From assembly GCF_023370115.1 (NCBI RefSeq), contig NZ_CP097160.1, positions 310,001-374,000 of the forward strand: a DNA stretch of 64,000 bases, in the 5' to 3' direction. The translations under genes and the position numbers were made by a program. The notes under the pieces are model-generated. The model saw only the letters and a program-made list of their open reading frames with translations. It was not told the origin of the DNA and made no database searches. Within the stretch, counting starts at the first letter, position 1; each line of letters opens with the position of its first letter. This document shows, one piece after another, positions 1 to 8,700 of this stretch. The DNA comes from Gulosibacter sediminis. GTDB lineage: Bacteria > Actinomycetota > Actinomycetes > Actinomycetales > Microbacteriaceae.

Positions 1-558
1 CCCCAGCTCGTCACCGAGCAGGAGCACTACACGGCCGCCGAGTCGGCCGCGGGCATCAAGTACGTCGGCGTGAACTTCGCCGCGAACGCGTCGGTGAACA
101 TCGCGATCTCGATCGACGGTGGCGAGCCGCAGAGCGTTGAGTCGCTCACGGCCGACGCCGACGGCACGATCACTGGCCAGTTGACGTACCAGGCGGTTGA
201 TTCCGAGAACGGTGCGGTCATCGAGGACAACCTGCCCTGGCCGGCCGGTTCGTACACGATCGTCGCGACGCAGGGCGACCTCTCGGCGACCGTGAGCTTC
301 ACGGTTGGCGAGGACGCTGCGGCGACCGACGGCACCGCGACCGCGACCGCCTCGGCGACCGCGACCAGCGACCCGAGCGACACCGACCCCGCGACCGCCA
401 CGAGCATCCCGGCCGACGGCACCAACAACGCGGGCGACCAGCTCGCGACGACCGGTGCGAACGAGAGCGCGATGTTCATGGGCATCGCGTCGGGCGTCAT
501 CGCGCTCGCGCTCGGCGGAGCGCTCGTGCTGCTGCGCCGTCGTAACAACGAGGCGTAA
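1..558 (+). CDS. C-terminal part of a sortase-anchored surface protein (5' end outside window)
   Basis: An open frame runs in from base 1 and stops at TAA 556-558, giving 185 residues of an incomplete gene. About the first 100 residues form an Ig-like beta domain. A Thr/Ala/Asp-rich spacer follows, then a sorting signal: LATTG, a hydrophobic helix and a tail containing RRRNN. LATTG fits the LAXTG type used by class E sortases of high-GC Gram-positives. The segment closely matches the last third of the 5'-nucleotidase gene at 3393-6041, so the two genes are paralogues at least in the anchor region. Whether the missing N-terminus is also a nucleotidase cannot be seen. The mature protein should be covalently attached to the cell wall. 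Confidence 0.85.
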   Translation, partial: PQLVTEQEHYTAAESAAGIKYVGVNFAANASVNIAISIDGGEPQSVESLTADADGTITGQLTYQAVDSENGAVIEDNLPWPAGSYTIVATQGDLSATVSFTVGEDAAATDGTATATASATATSDPSDTDPATATSIPADGTNNAGDQLATTGANESAMFMGIASGVIALALGGALVLLRRRNNEA

Positions 559-580
559 GCCAGTCGCCTTCGGGTGATCC

Positions 581-623
581 GCGGCGGCGGTCGGAGCTTC
601 GACTCCGGCCGCCGCCGCCGTTT
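581..623 (+). terminator. Rho-independent-type hairpin after the first surface-protein gene
   Basis: GGC-repeat arms at 582-596 and 603-617 pair over about 15 bp with one G-U, around a CTTCGA loop, followed by a short T run. A similar hairpin follows the paralogous gene near 6064. Confidence 0.7.
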
Positions 624-666
624 CCGCCGGAAAATCGGGCTAACCGCGACACCCATGCGGGAGAGG

Positions 667-1122
667 TCAGTTCGCGGTGACGGTGACGCTCCAGGTGACG
701 CCGAACCGGTCGGTGAGCATCCCGAAGCCGGCGCTCCAGGCTGATGCGGCGAGCGGCTCGACGATCGTGGCGCCCGCCGCGAGCGCATCCCAGTAACCCC
801 GCAGTTCCTCGAGGCTGTCGGAGCTGATGGAGACGAACAGGGCCTGGTCGGTCACCGTGGTGTGGTTCTCGCGGCGGGTCGCGCCGCTGCCGGCGATGCC
901 GCCCTCGGTCTGGCCAGGGATGTCGTAGCCCATGACGCGGAAACCGTTGTCGGCGGCGACGAGACCGAAGACGACCTTGTCGGCGCCGGGGACCTCGGCC
1001 GGCATGCCGAAGTCGGCGTAGGTGTTGATGACGACGTGCCCGCCGAACACGGAGCCGTAGAACTCGAGCGCTGCACGTGCATCGCCGCGAAAGTTCAGGT
1101 GGGTGGTGGTTTGGATGCTCAT
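667..1122 (-). CDS. VOC family protein (PhnB-like glyoxalase fold)
   Basis: This 151-residue protein has the PhnB / '3-demethylubiquinone-9 3-methyltransferase-like' layout. It opens with strand-helix LNFRGDARAALEFYGSVFGG and ends with LTDRFGVTWSV, typical of small VOC proteins of 130-160 residues. No reaction can be assigned. The ATG at 1120-1122 is preceded by AGGAG on the minus strand. The gene is divergent from the WYL regulator starting at 1224, with about 100 bp between them. In actinobacteria that pairing often means the regulator controls the VOC gene; this is inferred here. Confidence 0.88.
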   Translation of the reverse strand: MSIQTTTHLNFRGDARAALEFYGSVFGGHVVINTYADFGMPAEVPGADKVVFGLVAADNGFRVMGYDIPGQTEGGIAGSGATRRENHTTVTDQALFVSISSDSLEELRGYWDALAAGATIVEPLAASAWSAGFGMLTDRFGVTWSVTVTAN

Positions 1123-1211
1123 GGCTGCTCCTAGCGTTGAATATCGACCGGTCTCGGTCGGTAATTCGAGCCTCGCAGGCCACTAGGTCAAATCATGTCC
1201 TAGTTGAGTCG

Positions 1212-1223
1212 TAAGGTTCAACC
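1212..1223 (+). promoter_or_regulatory. Leaderless-type -10 box for the WYL regulator
   Basis: TAAGGT at 1212-1217 lies 6 nt before ATG 1224 with no Shine-Dalgarno between, so transcription should start at or next to the A of the start codon. Confidence 0.5.
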
Positions 1224-2210
1224 ATGACCACCCCGACATCGCGACTCCTGAAACTGCTGTCGTTGCTGCAAACGCACCGCGACTGGCCTGGCTCGGTGCT
1301 CGCGGAACGGCTTGAGGTGAGCGCCCGCACGGTGCGGCGCGACGTCGAGCGCCTTCGCGAAATGGGCTACACGATCGACGCGACCATGGGCAGCGATGGG
1401 GGATACCGGCTCGCGGCCGGCAGCGACCTGCCGCCGATGCTGTTCGACGATGACCAGACCGTCGCGATCGCAGTCGCGTTGCAGGCCGCCACCGTCGTAG
1501 GGGCGGAAATCGGTGAGGGTGCGATTCGGGCACTGGCGACGATGCGGCAAGTAATGCCGTCCCGCTTGCGCCGCCGCCTCGATGCGCTCGAGGTCACTGC
1601 GATTCGGCAGCGTCCGGGTGTAGGCGCTCCTGGTGAGATCTCGATCGAGGTGCTGCTGTCACTGGCAACGACAATCCGCGCCCGAGAGGTGCTTCGCTTC
1701 GACTATGCCCCGCGCGTCGCGTCGGCAGATGATTCATTCCTCCCACCGAGGCGGGTCGAGCCGCATCACCTCGTCACCGCGCAGGGCCGTTGGTACCTGC
1801 TCGCGTGGGACCTGGAGCGAGACGATTGGCGTACGTTCAGCGTCGATCGGATTGCGCCTCGCACCCCGACGGGTTCGCGCTTCACTCCGCGCGAGGCGCC
1901 GGGCGGCGACGTGCACGAGTTCGTCTTGGCCCATTTCAAGGGCTCCGACGTCAATCAGTGGCCGTACCGCGGCACCGTCATCCTTGACCTCCCCGTTGAG
2001 GAGGTCCTCCCGTTCGCCGGCGACGGCGCGGTGCGAGCCTACGGCGAAGGACGGTGCGTGCTCGAATCAGGATCCTGGTCATGGGGAGCGCTCGCCGCCT
2101 CGTTCGGCCGCTTCGAGGCGCCGATGGAGGTCCTCCACCCGCCCGAACTCGCCGAAGCGTTCGCGACACTCGCCAATCGCTACCGCGACGCCGCGGGCAC
2201 GCCCCGATAG
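1224..2210 (+). CDS. HTH plus WYL-domain transcriptional regulator (YafY type)
   Basis: The protein has 328 residues. The N-terminal winged helix (about 5-65) contains SVLAERLEVSARTVRRDVERL, the DeoR-like recognition helix of this family. The WYL domain around 180-220 contains GRWYLLAWDLERDDWRTFSVDRI, expected to bind a small ligand or nucleic acid. A WCX-like C-terminal region follows. The ATG at 1224 is supported by a leaderless -10 box. It is divergent from the VOC gene and is followed after 79 bp by an aldo/keto reductase, either of which could be a target. The ligand is unknown. Confidence 0.92.
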   Translation: MTTPTSRLLKLLSLLQTHRDWPGSVLAERLEVSARTVRRDVERLREMGYTIDATMGSDGGYRLAAGSDLPPMLFDDDQTVAIAVALQAATVVGAEIGEGAIRALATMRQVMPSRLRRRLDALEVTAIRQRPGVGAPGEISIEVLLSLATTIRAREVLRFDYAPRVASADDSFLPPRRVEPHHLVTAQGRWYLLAWDLERDDWRTFSVDRIAPRTPTGSRFTPREAPGGDVHEFVLAHFKGSDVNQWPYRGTVILDLPVEEVLPFAGDGAVRAYGEGRCVLESGSWSWGALAASFGRFEAPMEVLHPPELAEAFATLANRYRDAAGTPR

Positions 2211-2289
2211 CCCGCGACCGCATCCGGGCACGTCACGTCTTGGGTCGGTTCGCCGGAATGCGCGACCGATCCCCGCTGTTGAGGCAATC

Positions 2290-3243
2290 ATGACCACAAC
2301 GCGCATCGGTTCTAGCGACCTCGAAATCTTCCCGCTCGCCCTCGGCGGCAACGTCTTCGGTTGGACAGCCGACCGCGACGCGAGCTTCGCCGTGCTCGAC
2401 GCCTTCACCGAAGCGGGCGGCACGCTCATCGACACCGCCGACTCGTACAGCCACTGGGTGCCGGGACACTCGGGCGGCGAAAGCGAGCGCACGATCGGTG
2501 AGTGGATCGCGGCGCGCAAGCCCCAGGGCGTACAGCTCGCGACGAAGGTCGGCATGCAGCCGGGCGGCCCGCAGCTCACCGCATCCAACGTGCGCGCGGT
2601 CGCCGAGCAGTCGCTGCAGCGCCTCGGCGTCGAAACCATTGACCTCTTCTATGCACACAAGCCCGACGACGTGACCCCGCTCGAGGAGACCGTCGCGGCG
2701 TTCGACGCGCTCGTGCGCGACGGACTCATCCGCAACATCGGCCTTTCGAACTACTCTGCCGAGCAGGTCGAGCAGTGGCTCGACATCGCTGAGCACACCG
2801 GTGCCGCGAAGCCGGTGGCGCTCCAGCCGCAGTACAGCCTCGTGCACCGCGGCGACGTCGAGGGCCCGCTGCTCGCCACGGCGCAGCGCCACGAGCTGAG
2901 CATCCTGCCGTACTACTCGCTCGCGAGCGGCTTCCTCACCGGCAAGTACCGCGAGCCCGTCGAAGCGGGGGAGTCGCCGCGCGCCGGCGGCGCCTCGCAG
3001 TACGCGACGGCCGAGGGCCTGCGAATCATCGACGAGCTCGAGCGCATCGCCAGCGAGCACGGCGCGAGCATCGCCTCGACCGCCCTCGCGTGGTTGCGCC
3101 AGCAGCCCACCGTGGCCGCGCCGATCGCGAGCGCGTCGAAGCCGTCGCAGATCGCCGGCCTCGTCGCCAGCGCCACGCTCGAGCTCACGGATGCGGAGCT
3201 CGCGTCGCTCTCGGAAGTTTCGTCGGCGCTGCTGCCCGCGTAG
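2290..3243 (+). CDS. Aldo/keto reductase
   Basis: The protein has 317 residues, normal for the AKR superfamily (TIM barrel, NADPH-dependent carbonyl reduction). Visible signatures are GGTLIDTADSYSHW with the catalytic Asp and Tyr, LATKVG with the catalytic Lys, and DLFYAHKPDD with the His. The C-terminal PIASASKPSQI segment belongs to the cofactor-binding end. ATG 2290 is preceded by TTGAGG. An alternative frame opens at 1633 but overlaps the WYL gene and was rejected. The substrate is unknown; the sequence resembles AKR11/12-type general stress reductases. Confidence 0.92.
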   Translation: MTTTRIGSSDLEIFPLALGGNVFGWTADRDASFAVLDAFTEAGGTLIDTADSYSHWVPGHSGGESERTIGEWIAARKPQGVQLATKVGMQPGGPQLTASNVRAVAEQSLQRLGVETIDLFYAHKPDDVTPLEETVAAFDALVRDGLIRNIGLSNYSAEQVEQWLDIAEHTGAAKPVALQPQYSLVHRGDVEGPLLATAQRHELSILPYYSLASGFLTGKYREPVEAGESPRAGGASQYATAEGLRIIDELERIASEHGASIASTALAWLRQQPTVAAPIASASKPSQIAGLVASATLELTDAELASLSEVSSALLPA

Positions 3244-3392
3244 CGACCCCGCGGATGCGCGACTCGGGCCGCCCGGCCGGGTCGCGCATCCTGCCGTTGC
3301 GAATCAAATAGTGAGAAGACCCTTGGCTTTACCTGAGCGTTACCTCAGCATGGAAAAGTACATGCGTTCGTATCACGGTTCTAGGAGGCCTT

Positions 3393-6041
3393 GTGGCTAA
3401 GAAGTCCCCGATGGTGAAGGGCGGTGTCGCGGCCACCCTCGGCCTCGCGCTGGCTGCCACCGCATTCGTTGCTCCGGCAAACGCCGAAGCGCTCAACACC
3501 GGTGAGGTCATTCAGCCCACCGCAGGCACCACCCAGATCAACCTCATCGGCTTCAACGACTTCCACGGTCGCATCACGAAGGTCGACGCCTTTGCCGCCA
3601 ACGTGCTGCAGGTGCAGGACACGTTCGGCGCCGACAACAGCATCATCATCGGCAACGGTGACCAGGTTGGCGCCTCGGAGTTCGAGTCGTCGGTCGCCGG
3701 CGACCAGCCCTCGAAGGACGCGCTCGTCGCGCTCGGCGTCGACTCGTACACCTCGGGTAACCACGAGTTCGACAAGGGCCAGGAAGACGCGCTCGCGATT
3801 CGCGACACGTTCGGCACCCTGCTCGCCGCGAACGTCATCAAGGCCGATGGCACCCCGCTGCTCGACGCGTACAGCACCTTCGAGGTTGCCGGCCACACCG
3901 TCGCCGTCGTTGGCGCCGTGACGCAGTCCACCGCATCCGGCGTGAGCCCCGCGGGCATCGAGGGCCTCAGCTTCACCGACCCGGTCGACGCCGTGAACGA
4001 CGTTGCCGCGCAGCTCTCCGACGGCGACGAGTCGAACGGCGAAGCCGACATCATCATCGCCTCGTACCACGAGGGTGGCCCCTCGAGCGGCAGCTACGAC
4101 GACAACTCGTCGAACGAGACCTTCGCGAAGATGGCGACCGAGACGTCGGCTGACGTCGACGCCATCTACGAGGCGCACACGCACCAGACCTACAACTACG
4201 AGACCAACATTGACGGCAAGATCCGTCAGGTGGTTCAGGCCGGTCAGTACGCCGAGAACGTCGGCCAGATCGTGCTCGACGTCGACGCTGACGGCAACGT
4301 CGTGAGCTCGTCGTCGTCGGTCGTCCCGACCTTCCTCGAGGATGGCGAGACCCCGCGCGTCGACGCGTCGACCCTGTCGGCTGACTCGCAGGCGGTCTAC
4401 AACACCGTCGTCGGCATCCAGGAGGCCGCGCTCGCCGAGGCCGAGGTGCTCGGCGCCGAGCAGATCGGTGTCGTTGAAGAAGACATCACCCGCGCGAAGA
4501 CCTACGACGCCACCGGCGCCGTGACGGTCGAAGACAACCGCGCGCAGGAGTCGACCCTCGGCAGCGTTGTTGCCGACTCGATGATGCTCTGGGCGCAGAG
4601 CGTCGGCACTGAGGCGCTCGACGCCGACCTGTCGATCATGAACCCGGGCGGCATGCGCGCCGACATCGCGGGCGACGGCACCCTCACTTACAAGGACGGC
4701 CAGGTCGTGCTGCCGTTCGTGAACAACCTCTCGGTGGTTTCGATCACTGGCGCCGAGCTCAAGAACGTGCTCGAGGAGCAGTGGCAGCTGCAGGCCGACG
4801 GCACCGTGCCGTCGCGCCCCTACCTGCAGCTCGGCCTCTCGTCGAACGTCGACTACAGCTACACCGGCTCGACCTCGGACGACCCGCTGACCACGCAGGG
4901 CAGCCACATCACCTCGGTCTACATCGACGGCGTTGCCCTCGATGACGCGCAGGTTTACAAGGTCGTCATGCCGTCGTTCCTCGCGGCCGGTGGCGACAAC
5001 TTCCTCTCGCTGAACAACAACGAGGGCGTCTACGACACCGGTTCGGTCGACCTCGACGCGTTCGTGCAGTACGTCGAGAGCCTCCCCGGCACGCTGCTCG
5101 AGCCCGAGCAGACCCGCAACGGCTTCCAGATCGACGGCTACTTCGGTGAGGACGGCGCTGCGCCGTCGATCGAGGCCGGCGCCGAGCAGACCATCACCGT
5201 CACCGACGTTGACCTGCACTCGCTCGACCTCGTCGCGAACACCACCGTTGAGGTGCTGCTCGACGGCAACGTCATCGGTGAGGGCACTGTGACCGGCTCG
5301 ACCCTCGCGGGCGAGACCACCACTGCCGACGTGACCTTCACGGTTCCGGCCGACACCGCGGCGGGCGACTACACCATCCAGGTCGTCGCGCAGCCCTCGG
5401 GCTCGACCGTCAACCTCCCGCTGACCGTGACCGCGGCCACCGAGACCACCCCGCCGACCACGACGCCGCCGACCACCCCGTCGACCGAGACCCCGGCGCC
5501 GACCCCGTCGGAGACCGAATCGCAGGAGCCCCAGCTCGTCACCGAGCAGGAGCACTACACCACGGCCGAGTCGGCCGATGGCGTCAACTACGTCGGCGTG
5601 AACTTCGCCGCGAACGAGGCCGTCGACATCGCGATCAGCGTTGACGGTGGCGACGCGCAGAGCGTTGACTCGGTGCTCGCTGACGCCGATGGCACGATCA
5701 GCGGTCAGCTGACCTACCAGACGGTTGACCAGGAGACCGGCGCGGTCATCGAGGACAACCTGCCTTGGCCGGCCGGCACCTACACCATCGTTGCCACGCA
5801 GGGTGACCTCTCGGCGACCGTGACCTTCACGGTTGGCGACGAGACCGGTGCGGCGACCGACGGTGGCTCGACCGACGGCACCTCGACCGTGCCGGCGGCC
5901 GGCAACAACGGCTCGGGCGACCAGCTCGCGACGACCGGTGCGAACGAGACCGCGATGTTCGCGGGCATCGCGGCGGGCGTCATCGCCCTCGCGCTCGGTG
6001 GCACCCTGATGCTGCTGCGCCGTCGTAACAACGACGCGTAA
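3393..6041 (+). CDS. Sortase-anchored 5'-nucleotidase / 2',3'-cyclic phosphodiesterase family protein
   Basis: The product has 882 residues and starts at GTG 3393, with AGGAGG at 3383-3388. A signal peptide (about 1-31) ends at APANA-EAL. The metallophosphatase domain shows LIGFNDFHGR, GNGDQVGAS, TSGNHEFDKG and EAHTHQTY, the dinuclear-metal ligands of the family. The 5'-nucleotidase C-terminal domain follows (about 355-560, with NPGGMRADI and AAGGDNFL). Then come an Ig-like segment, a TPPTT/PTPSE spacer, a second Ig-like domain and a sorting signal (LATTGANE, hydrophobic stretch, LLRRRNN tail). It should hydrolyse extracellular nucleotides at the cell wall. The last 170 residues closely match the partial gene at 1-558. 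Confidence 0.93.
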   Translation: MAKKSPMVKGGVAATLGLALAATAFVAPANAEALNTGEVIQPTAGTTQINLIGFNDFHGRITKVDAFAANVLQVQDTFGADNSIIIGNGDQVGASEFESSVAGDQPSKDALVALGVDSYTSGNHEFDKGQEDALAIRDTFGTLLAANVIKADGTPLLDAYSTFEVAGHTVAVVGAVTQSTASGVSPAGIEGLSFTDPVDAVNDVAAQLSDGDESNGEADIIIASYHEGGPSSGSYDDNSSNETFAKMATETSADVDAIYEAHTHQTYNYETNIDGKIRQVVQAGQYAENVGQIVLDVDADGNVVSSSSSVVPTFLEDGETPRVDASTLSADSQAVYNTVVGIQEAALAEAEVLGAEQIGVVEEDITRAKTYDATGAVTVEDNRAQESTLGSVVADSMMLWAQSVGTEALDADLSIMNPGGMRADIAGDGTLTYKDGQVVLPFVNNLSVVSITGAELKNVLEEQWQLQADGTVPSRPYLQLGLSSNVDYSYTGSTSDDPLTTQGSHITSVYIDGVALDDAQVYKVVMPSFLAAGGDNFLSLNNNEGVYDTGSVDLDAFVQYVESLPGTLLEPEQTRNGFQIDGYFGEDGAAPSIEAGAEQTITVTDVDLHSLDLVANTTVEVLLDGNVIGEGTVTGSTLAGETTTADVTFTVPADTAAGDYTIQVVAQPSGSTVNLPLTVTAATETTPPTTTPPTTPSTETPAPTPSETESQEPQLVTEQEHYTTAESADGVNYVGVNFAANEAVDIAISVDGGDAQSVDSVLADADGTISGQLTYQTVDQETGAVIEDNLPWPAGTYTIVATQGDLSATVTFTVGDETGAATDGGSTDGTSTVPAAGNNGSGDQLATTGANETAMFAGIAAGVIALALGGTLMLLRRRNNDA

Positions 6042-6063
6042 GTAACACGCCTTCGGGCGATCC

Positions 6064-6108
6064 GCTGCGGCGGTCGGAGCTTCGGCTCTGGCCGCCGCTG
6101 GCGGTTTC
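6064..6108 (+). terminator. Hairpin terminator after the 5'-nucleotidase gene
   Basis: GCGGCGGTC at 6067-6075 pairs with GGCCGCCGC at 6090-6098 (one G-U) and is followed by GGTTTCC. It resembles the hairpin after the paralogue at 581. Confidence 0.6.
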
Positions 6109-6137
6109 CGTGGGGGTTGGGCGGGTTGCGCGCGTGG

Positions 6138-6164
6138 CCCGTGCAGCCCGTGCAGCCCGTGCAG
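6138..6164. repeat. Three tandem copies of CCCGTGCAG
   Basis: A perfect 9-bp tandem triplet in the roughly 300-bp gap between the nucleotidase and the next gene. Confidence 0.85.
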
Positions 6165-6247
6165 CGGCGGGCGGGTGCGTGGGGTTGTCATTAGCGTTGG
6201 CGCGAGTGACGAGCGGTCTACGGCTAATGGTTGGCCGTATCGCTAAT

Positions 6248-6271
6248 GCTTGGGCTTGGGCTTGGGCTCGG
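6248..6271. repeat. Tandem GCTTGG hexamers
   Basis: Three exact copies and one imperfect copy of GCTTGG. With the 6138 repeat and the terminator, this is all I see in the gap 6042-6342 apart from the -10 box at 6330. Confidence 0.8.
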
Positions 6272-6329
6272 TCAGGGGCGGATGCGCGGGGCCGCGGTGT
6301 GGGATCGCGTCGGCCGGCGCCGGGTTGCG

Positions 6330-6342
6330 TACGATTTCTCAC
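6330..6342 (+). promoter_or_regulatory. Leaderless-type -10 box
   Basis: TACGAT at 6330-6335 lies exactly 7 nt before ATG 6343, with no ribosome-binding site between. This fixes the start of the downstream gene. Confidence 0.6.
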
Positions 6343-7020
6343 ATGTCTGGGCAGCGGGGTGGCAAGCCGAGCGCCGCGGTGTATCGGCGCCGGCGGCTCG
6401 TCGCGCTCGTGCTCGCGGTGATCGTCATCGCGCTGCTCGTCTGGGGCGTCGTTTCGCTGTTCGGGGCGCTCCGCGGCGGCGACGACCCGACGTCAACCGG
6501 TGCGGCGCCGAGCCCGACCGAGACCGCACAACCGGACGCGACCACGAGCGAAGCCGAGCCGACCGAGTCGCCGGAAGCCACCGCATCCGAAACCCCGGAG
6601 CCGACCGACGACACCCCGGCTGTCTGCACCGAGGGCGACGTGACGGTCACGGCCATCACGGACGCGGCGACGTACGCGGCCGACGCGCTGCCGCAGCTCT
6701 CGATGAAGCTCGTGAACACGAGCGACAGCCCGTGCCGGATGGACGTGGGCACGTCGGCGCAGATCTACACGATCAAGTCGGGCGACGACACGATTTGGAC
6801 GTCGACGGACTGCCAGTCCGACGGCACGAGCCAGGTCGTCGAGCTGACGCCGGGCAAGGAAGTCACGTCGCCCGCGATCGAGTGGGTGCGCGAGCGCTCG
6901 ACGACTGACACCTGCGACTCCGATTCGCGGCCCGCCGCGGTCGGCGGCGGCGCGTACTACTCGCTCACGGTGTCGATCGGCGGCATCTCGTCGGAGCCCG
7001 TGTTCTTCGAACTGCAATAG
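6343..7020 (+). CDS. Membrane-anchored secreted protein of unknown function (DUF4232-like C-terminal domain)
   Basis: The protein has 225 residues. A short basic N-terminus (GGKPSAAVYRRRR) precedes one transmembrane helix (about 17-40), then a Thr/Pro/Glu/Ser-rich linker to about residue 90. The extracellular beta domain contains four Cys (VCTEGDV, SPCRMDV, STDCQSD, TDTCDSD), likely two disulfides. I chose ATG 6343 over the upstream ATG 6250 because the earlier segment is repeat-derived sequence and 6343 has a leaderless -10 box. Such TM-linker-beta proteins are common in Micrococcales. No function can be given. Confidence 0.8.
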   Translation: MSGQRGGKPSAAVYRRRRLVALVLAVIVIALLVWGVVSLFGALRGGDDPTSTGAAPSPTETAQPDATTSEAEPTESPEATASETPEPTDDTPAVCTEGDVTVTAITDAATYAADALPQLSMKLVNTSDSPCRMDVGTSAQIYTIKSGDDTIWTSTDCQSDGTSQVVELTPGKEVTSPAIEWVRERSTTDTCDSDSRPAAVGGGAYYSLTVSIGGISSEPVFFELQ

Positions 7021-7027
7021 CGGCGGT

Positions 7028-8518
7028 TTAGACCGGGCGGAGGTGGTTGCCGTTGCGGTTGCCGCCGGGGTTCCCGTTAGTGCCGCGGTTGCTGTTGTTG
7101 CCGCTGCGGTTGCTGCCGGCACTGTTGTTGCCGCTGCCGCTGCCTCTGACTCCACCGTTACGGCCGCCGCCACTGCGGCCACCGCCAAGCTCGAGGTCAA
7201 GCGCGAGGTCGACAGCATTCGTGACCGTGCCGTGCTCGGGCCCGAACTGCTTGCCGTAGCCGAGCCGCTTCGCCTCGGCGAACCGCATCTTCTCGGACGA
7301 CACATGCCGAATCTCGCCGACCAGGCTGATCTCGCCGACGACGACCGTGTTTGGCTTCGTCGGCCGGTTCTTCTGCGCTGAGCTCAGGGCGACGGCGATT
7401 GCGAGGTCGGCGCCCGGTTCGGTGAGGCGCACGCCGCCGACGGTCGACACGTAGACGTCGTGGCTCGCGAGCTGGATGCCGCAGCGCCGCTCGAGCACCG
7501 CGAGGATCATCGCGACGCGGTTCGAGTCGACGCCGTTCGTGACGCGGCGTGGATTTGGCGCCTGCGAGTGCACGACGAGTGCCTGCACCTCGACGGGCAG
7601 CACGCGCTTGCCCTCGAGCGCGACGGTGATCGCCGAGCCGGCCACGGGCTGGTCGCGCTGGCTCACGAACAGCGCCGACGGGTCTGGCACCTCGACCATG
7701 CCGTCGCCCGACATCTCGAAGCAGCCCACCTCATCCGTGGGGCCGAAGCGGTTCTTGAGCGTGCGCACAAACCGCAGCGCAGTCTGGCGGTCGCCGTCGA
7801 TGTGGGCGACGACGTCGACGAGGTGCTCGAGCAGGCGCGGGCCGGCGACGTTGCCGTCTTTCGTGACGTGGCCGACGAGGATCGCCGGCATGTTGCGGGT
7901 CTTCGCGGCGCGGATGATCGCGGTCGCGACCTCGCGCACCTGGCTCGGCTGGCCGGCGAGCGAGTCGACGTTCGCCGATGCGATGGTCTGCACGGAGTCG
8001 AGGATGAGCAGGGCCGGGTCGGTCTGCTCGATGTGGCCGAGCACCGTGCCGAGGTCGGTCTCGCTCGCGAGCAGCAGCGTGGGCTGGAGGGCGTGCGTGC
8101 GCTGGGCGCGCATCCGCACCTGGTTCACCGATTCTTCGCCCGAGACGTAGAGCACGCGCGCGCCGGTCGCTGCGATGCGCGATGCGGTTTCGAGTAGCAG
8201 CGTCGACTTGCCGACGCCGGGTTCGCCCGAGAGCAGGATGGCCGCGCCGGGCACGATGCCGCCGCCGAGCACGCGGTCGAACTCGCCGATGCTCGTGGGC
8301 TGGTGCTGCGCGACCTCGGATGCGGGCACCTCAGTGATCGGCACCGCCCGGTGGCGCGGCGCGAGGGCCTGCGCGCGGGCCTCGATGCCGGTGGGCGTGC
8401 CCTTCTCGATGACCGTGCCCCACGCTTGGCACTCGGGGCAGCGGCCGACCCACTTGATCGACTCGTAGCCACACTCCGTGCACTCATAGGTGTTGCGCTG
8501 CTTGCTCTTCGTGGCCAT
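7028..8518 (-). CDS. radA: DNA repair protein RadA with an unusual Gly/Asn/Arg-rich tail
   Basis: The 496-residue product is the branch-migration ATPase of recombinational repair. The C4 zinc finger (CTECGY...CPECQ, residues 13-30), Walker A GEPGVGKST (99-107), the RadA motif KNRFG and the Lon-like C-terminal domain (VVVGEISLVGEIRHVSSE) are all present. ATG 8518 has TACGCT 6 nt upstream, so the longer frame to 8932 is not needed. The last 50 or so residues are a low-complexity tail rich in Gly, Asn, Ser and Arg, which most RadA proteins (about 450-460 residues) lack. The gene stops 7 bp from the stop of the convergent gene ending at 7020. Confidence 0.95.
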   Translation of the reverse strand: MATKSKQRNTYECTECGYESIKWVGRCPECQAWGTVIEKGTPTGIEARAQALAPRHRAVPITEVPASEVAQHQPTSIGEFDRVLGGGIVPGAAILLSGEPGVGKSTLLLETASRIAATGARVLYVSGEESVNQVRMRAQRTHALQPTLLLASETDLGTVLGHIEQTDPALLILDSVQTIASANVDSLAGQPSQVREVATAIIRAAKTRNMPAILVGHVTKDGNVAGPRLLEHLVDVVAHIDGDRQTALRFVRTLKNRFGPTDEVGCFEMSGDGMVEVPDPSALFVSQRDQPVAGSAITVALEGKRVLPVEVQALVVHSQAPNPRRVTNGVDSNRVAMILAVLERRCGIQLASHDVYVSTVGGVRLTEPGADLAIAVALSSAQKNRPTKPNTVVVGEISLVGEIRHVSSEKMRFAEAKRLGYGKQFGPEHGTVTNAVDLALDLELGGGRSGGGRNGGVRGSGSGNNSAGSNRSGNNSNRGTNGNPGGNRNGNHLRPV

Positions 8519-8524
8519 GCCTCC

Positions 8525-8530
8525 AGCGTA
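8525..8530 (-). promoter_or_regulatory. Leaderless-type -10 box for radA
   Basis: On the minus strand TACGCT lies 6 nt before the radA ATG. GGAGG also falls in those 6 nt but is too close to act as a normal Shine-Dalgarno. Confidence 0.45.
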
Positions 8531-8582
8531 GTTGCGGCCTGCGACATGGGGTTGGCCTGTGGATAGGTGGCCGCGGCGCAGG

Positions 8583-8632
8583 GTGTCCCCGTTGTCCCGT
8601 TTTTCGCGCGAAAAGTGGGACATCGGCGACAC
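8583..8632. repeat. Type A 50-bp hairpin element, copy 1
   Basis: GTGTCCCC...TCCCG at the left and GTGGGA...GGCGACAC at the right form an imperfect palindrome around a CGCGCG loop. It lies between the glycosidase stop and radA. Sister copies are at 16922, 35729 and 60527. Confidence 0.85.
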
Positions 8633-8700
8633 TATGTGGCCGCGGTCGACGGATGTGCGCGGCGGCACGTGTGCGAGGGCCGCGACCGCGCATCCCACCC

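Noticed and set aside
3381-6191. 936-residue antisense frame over the 5'-nucleotidase
   Set aside because: Shadow frame with no recognisable domain; the sense gene has signal peptide, metal motifs and sorting signal.
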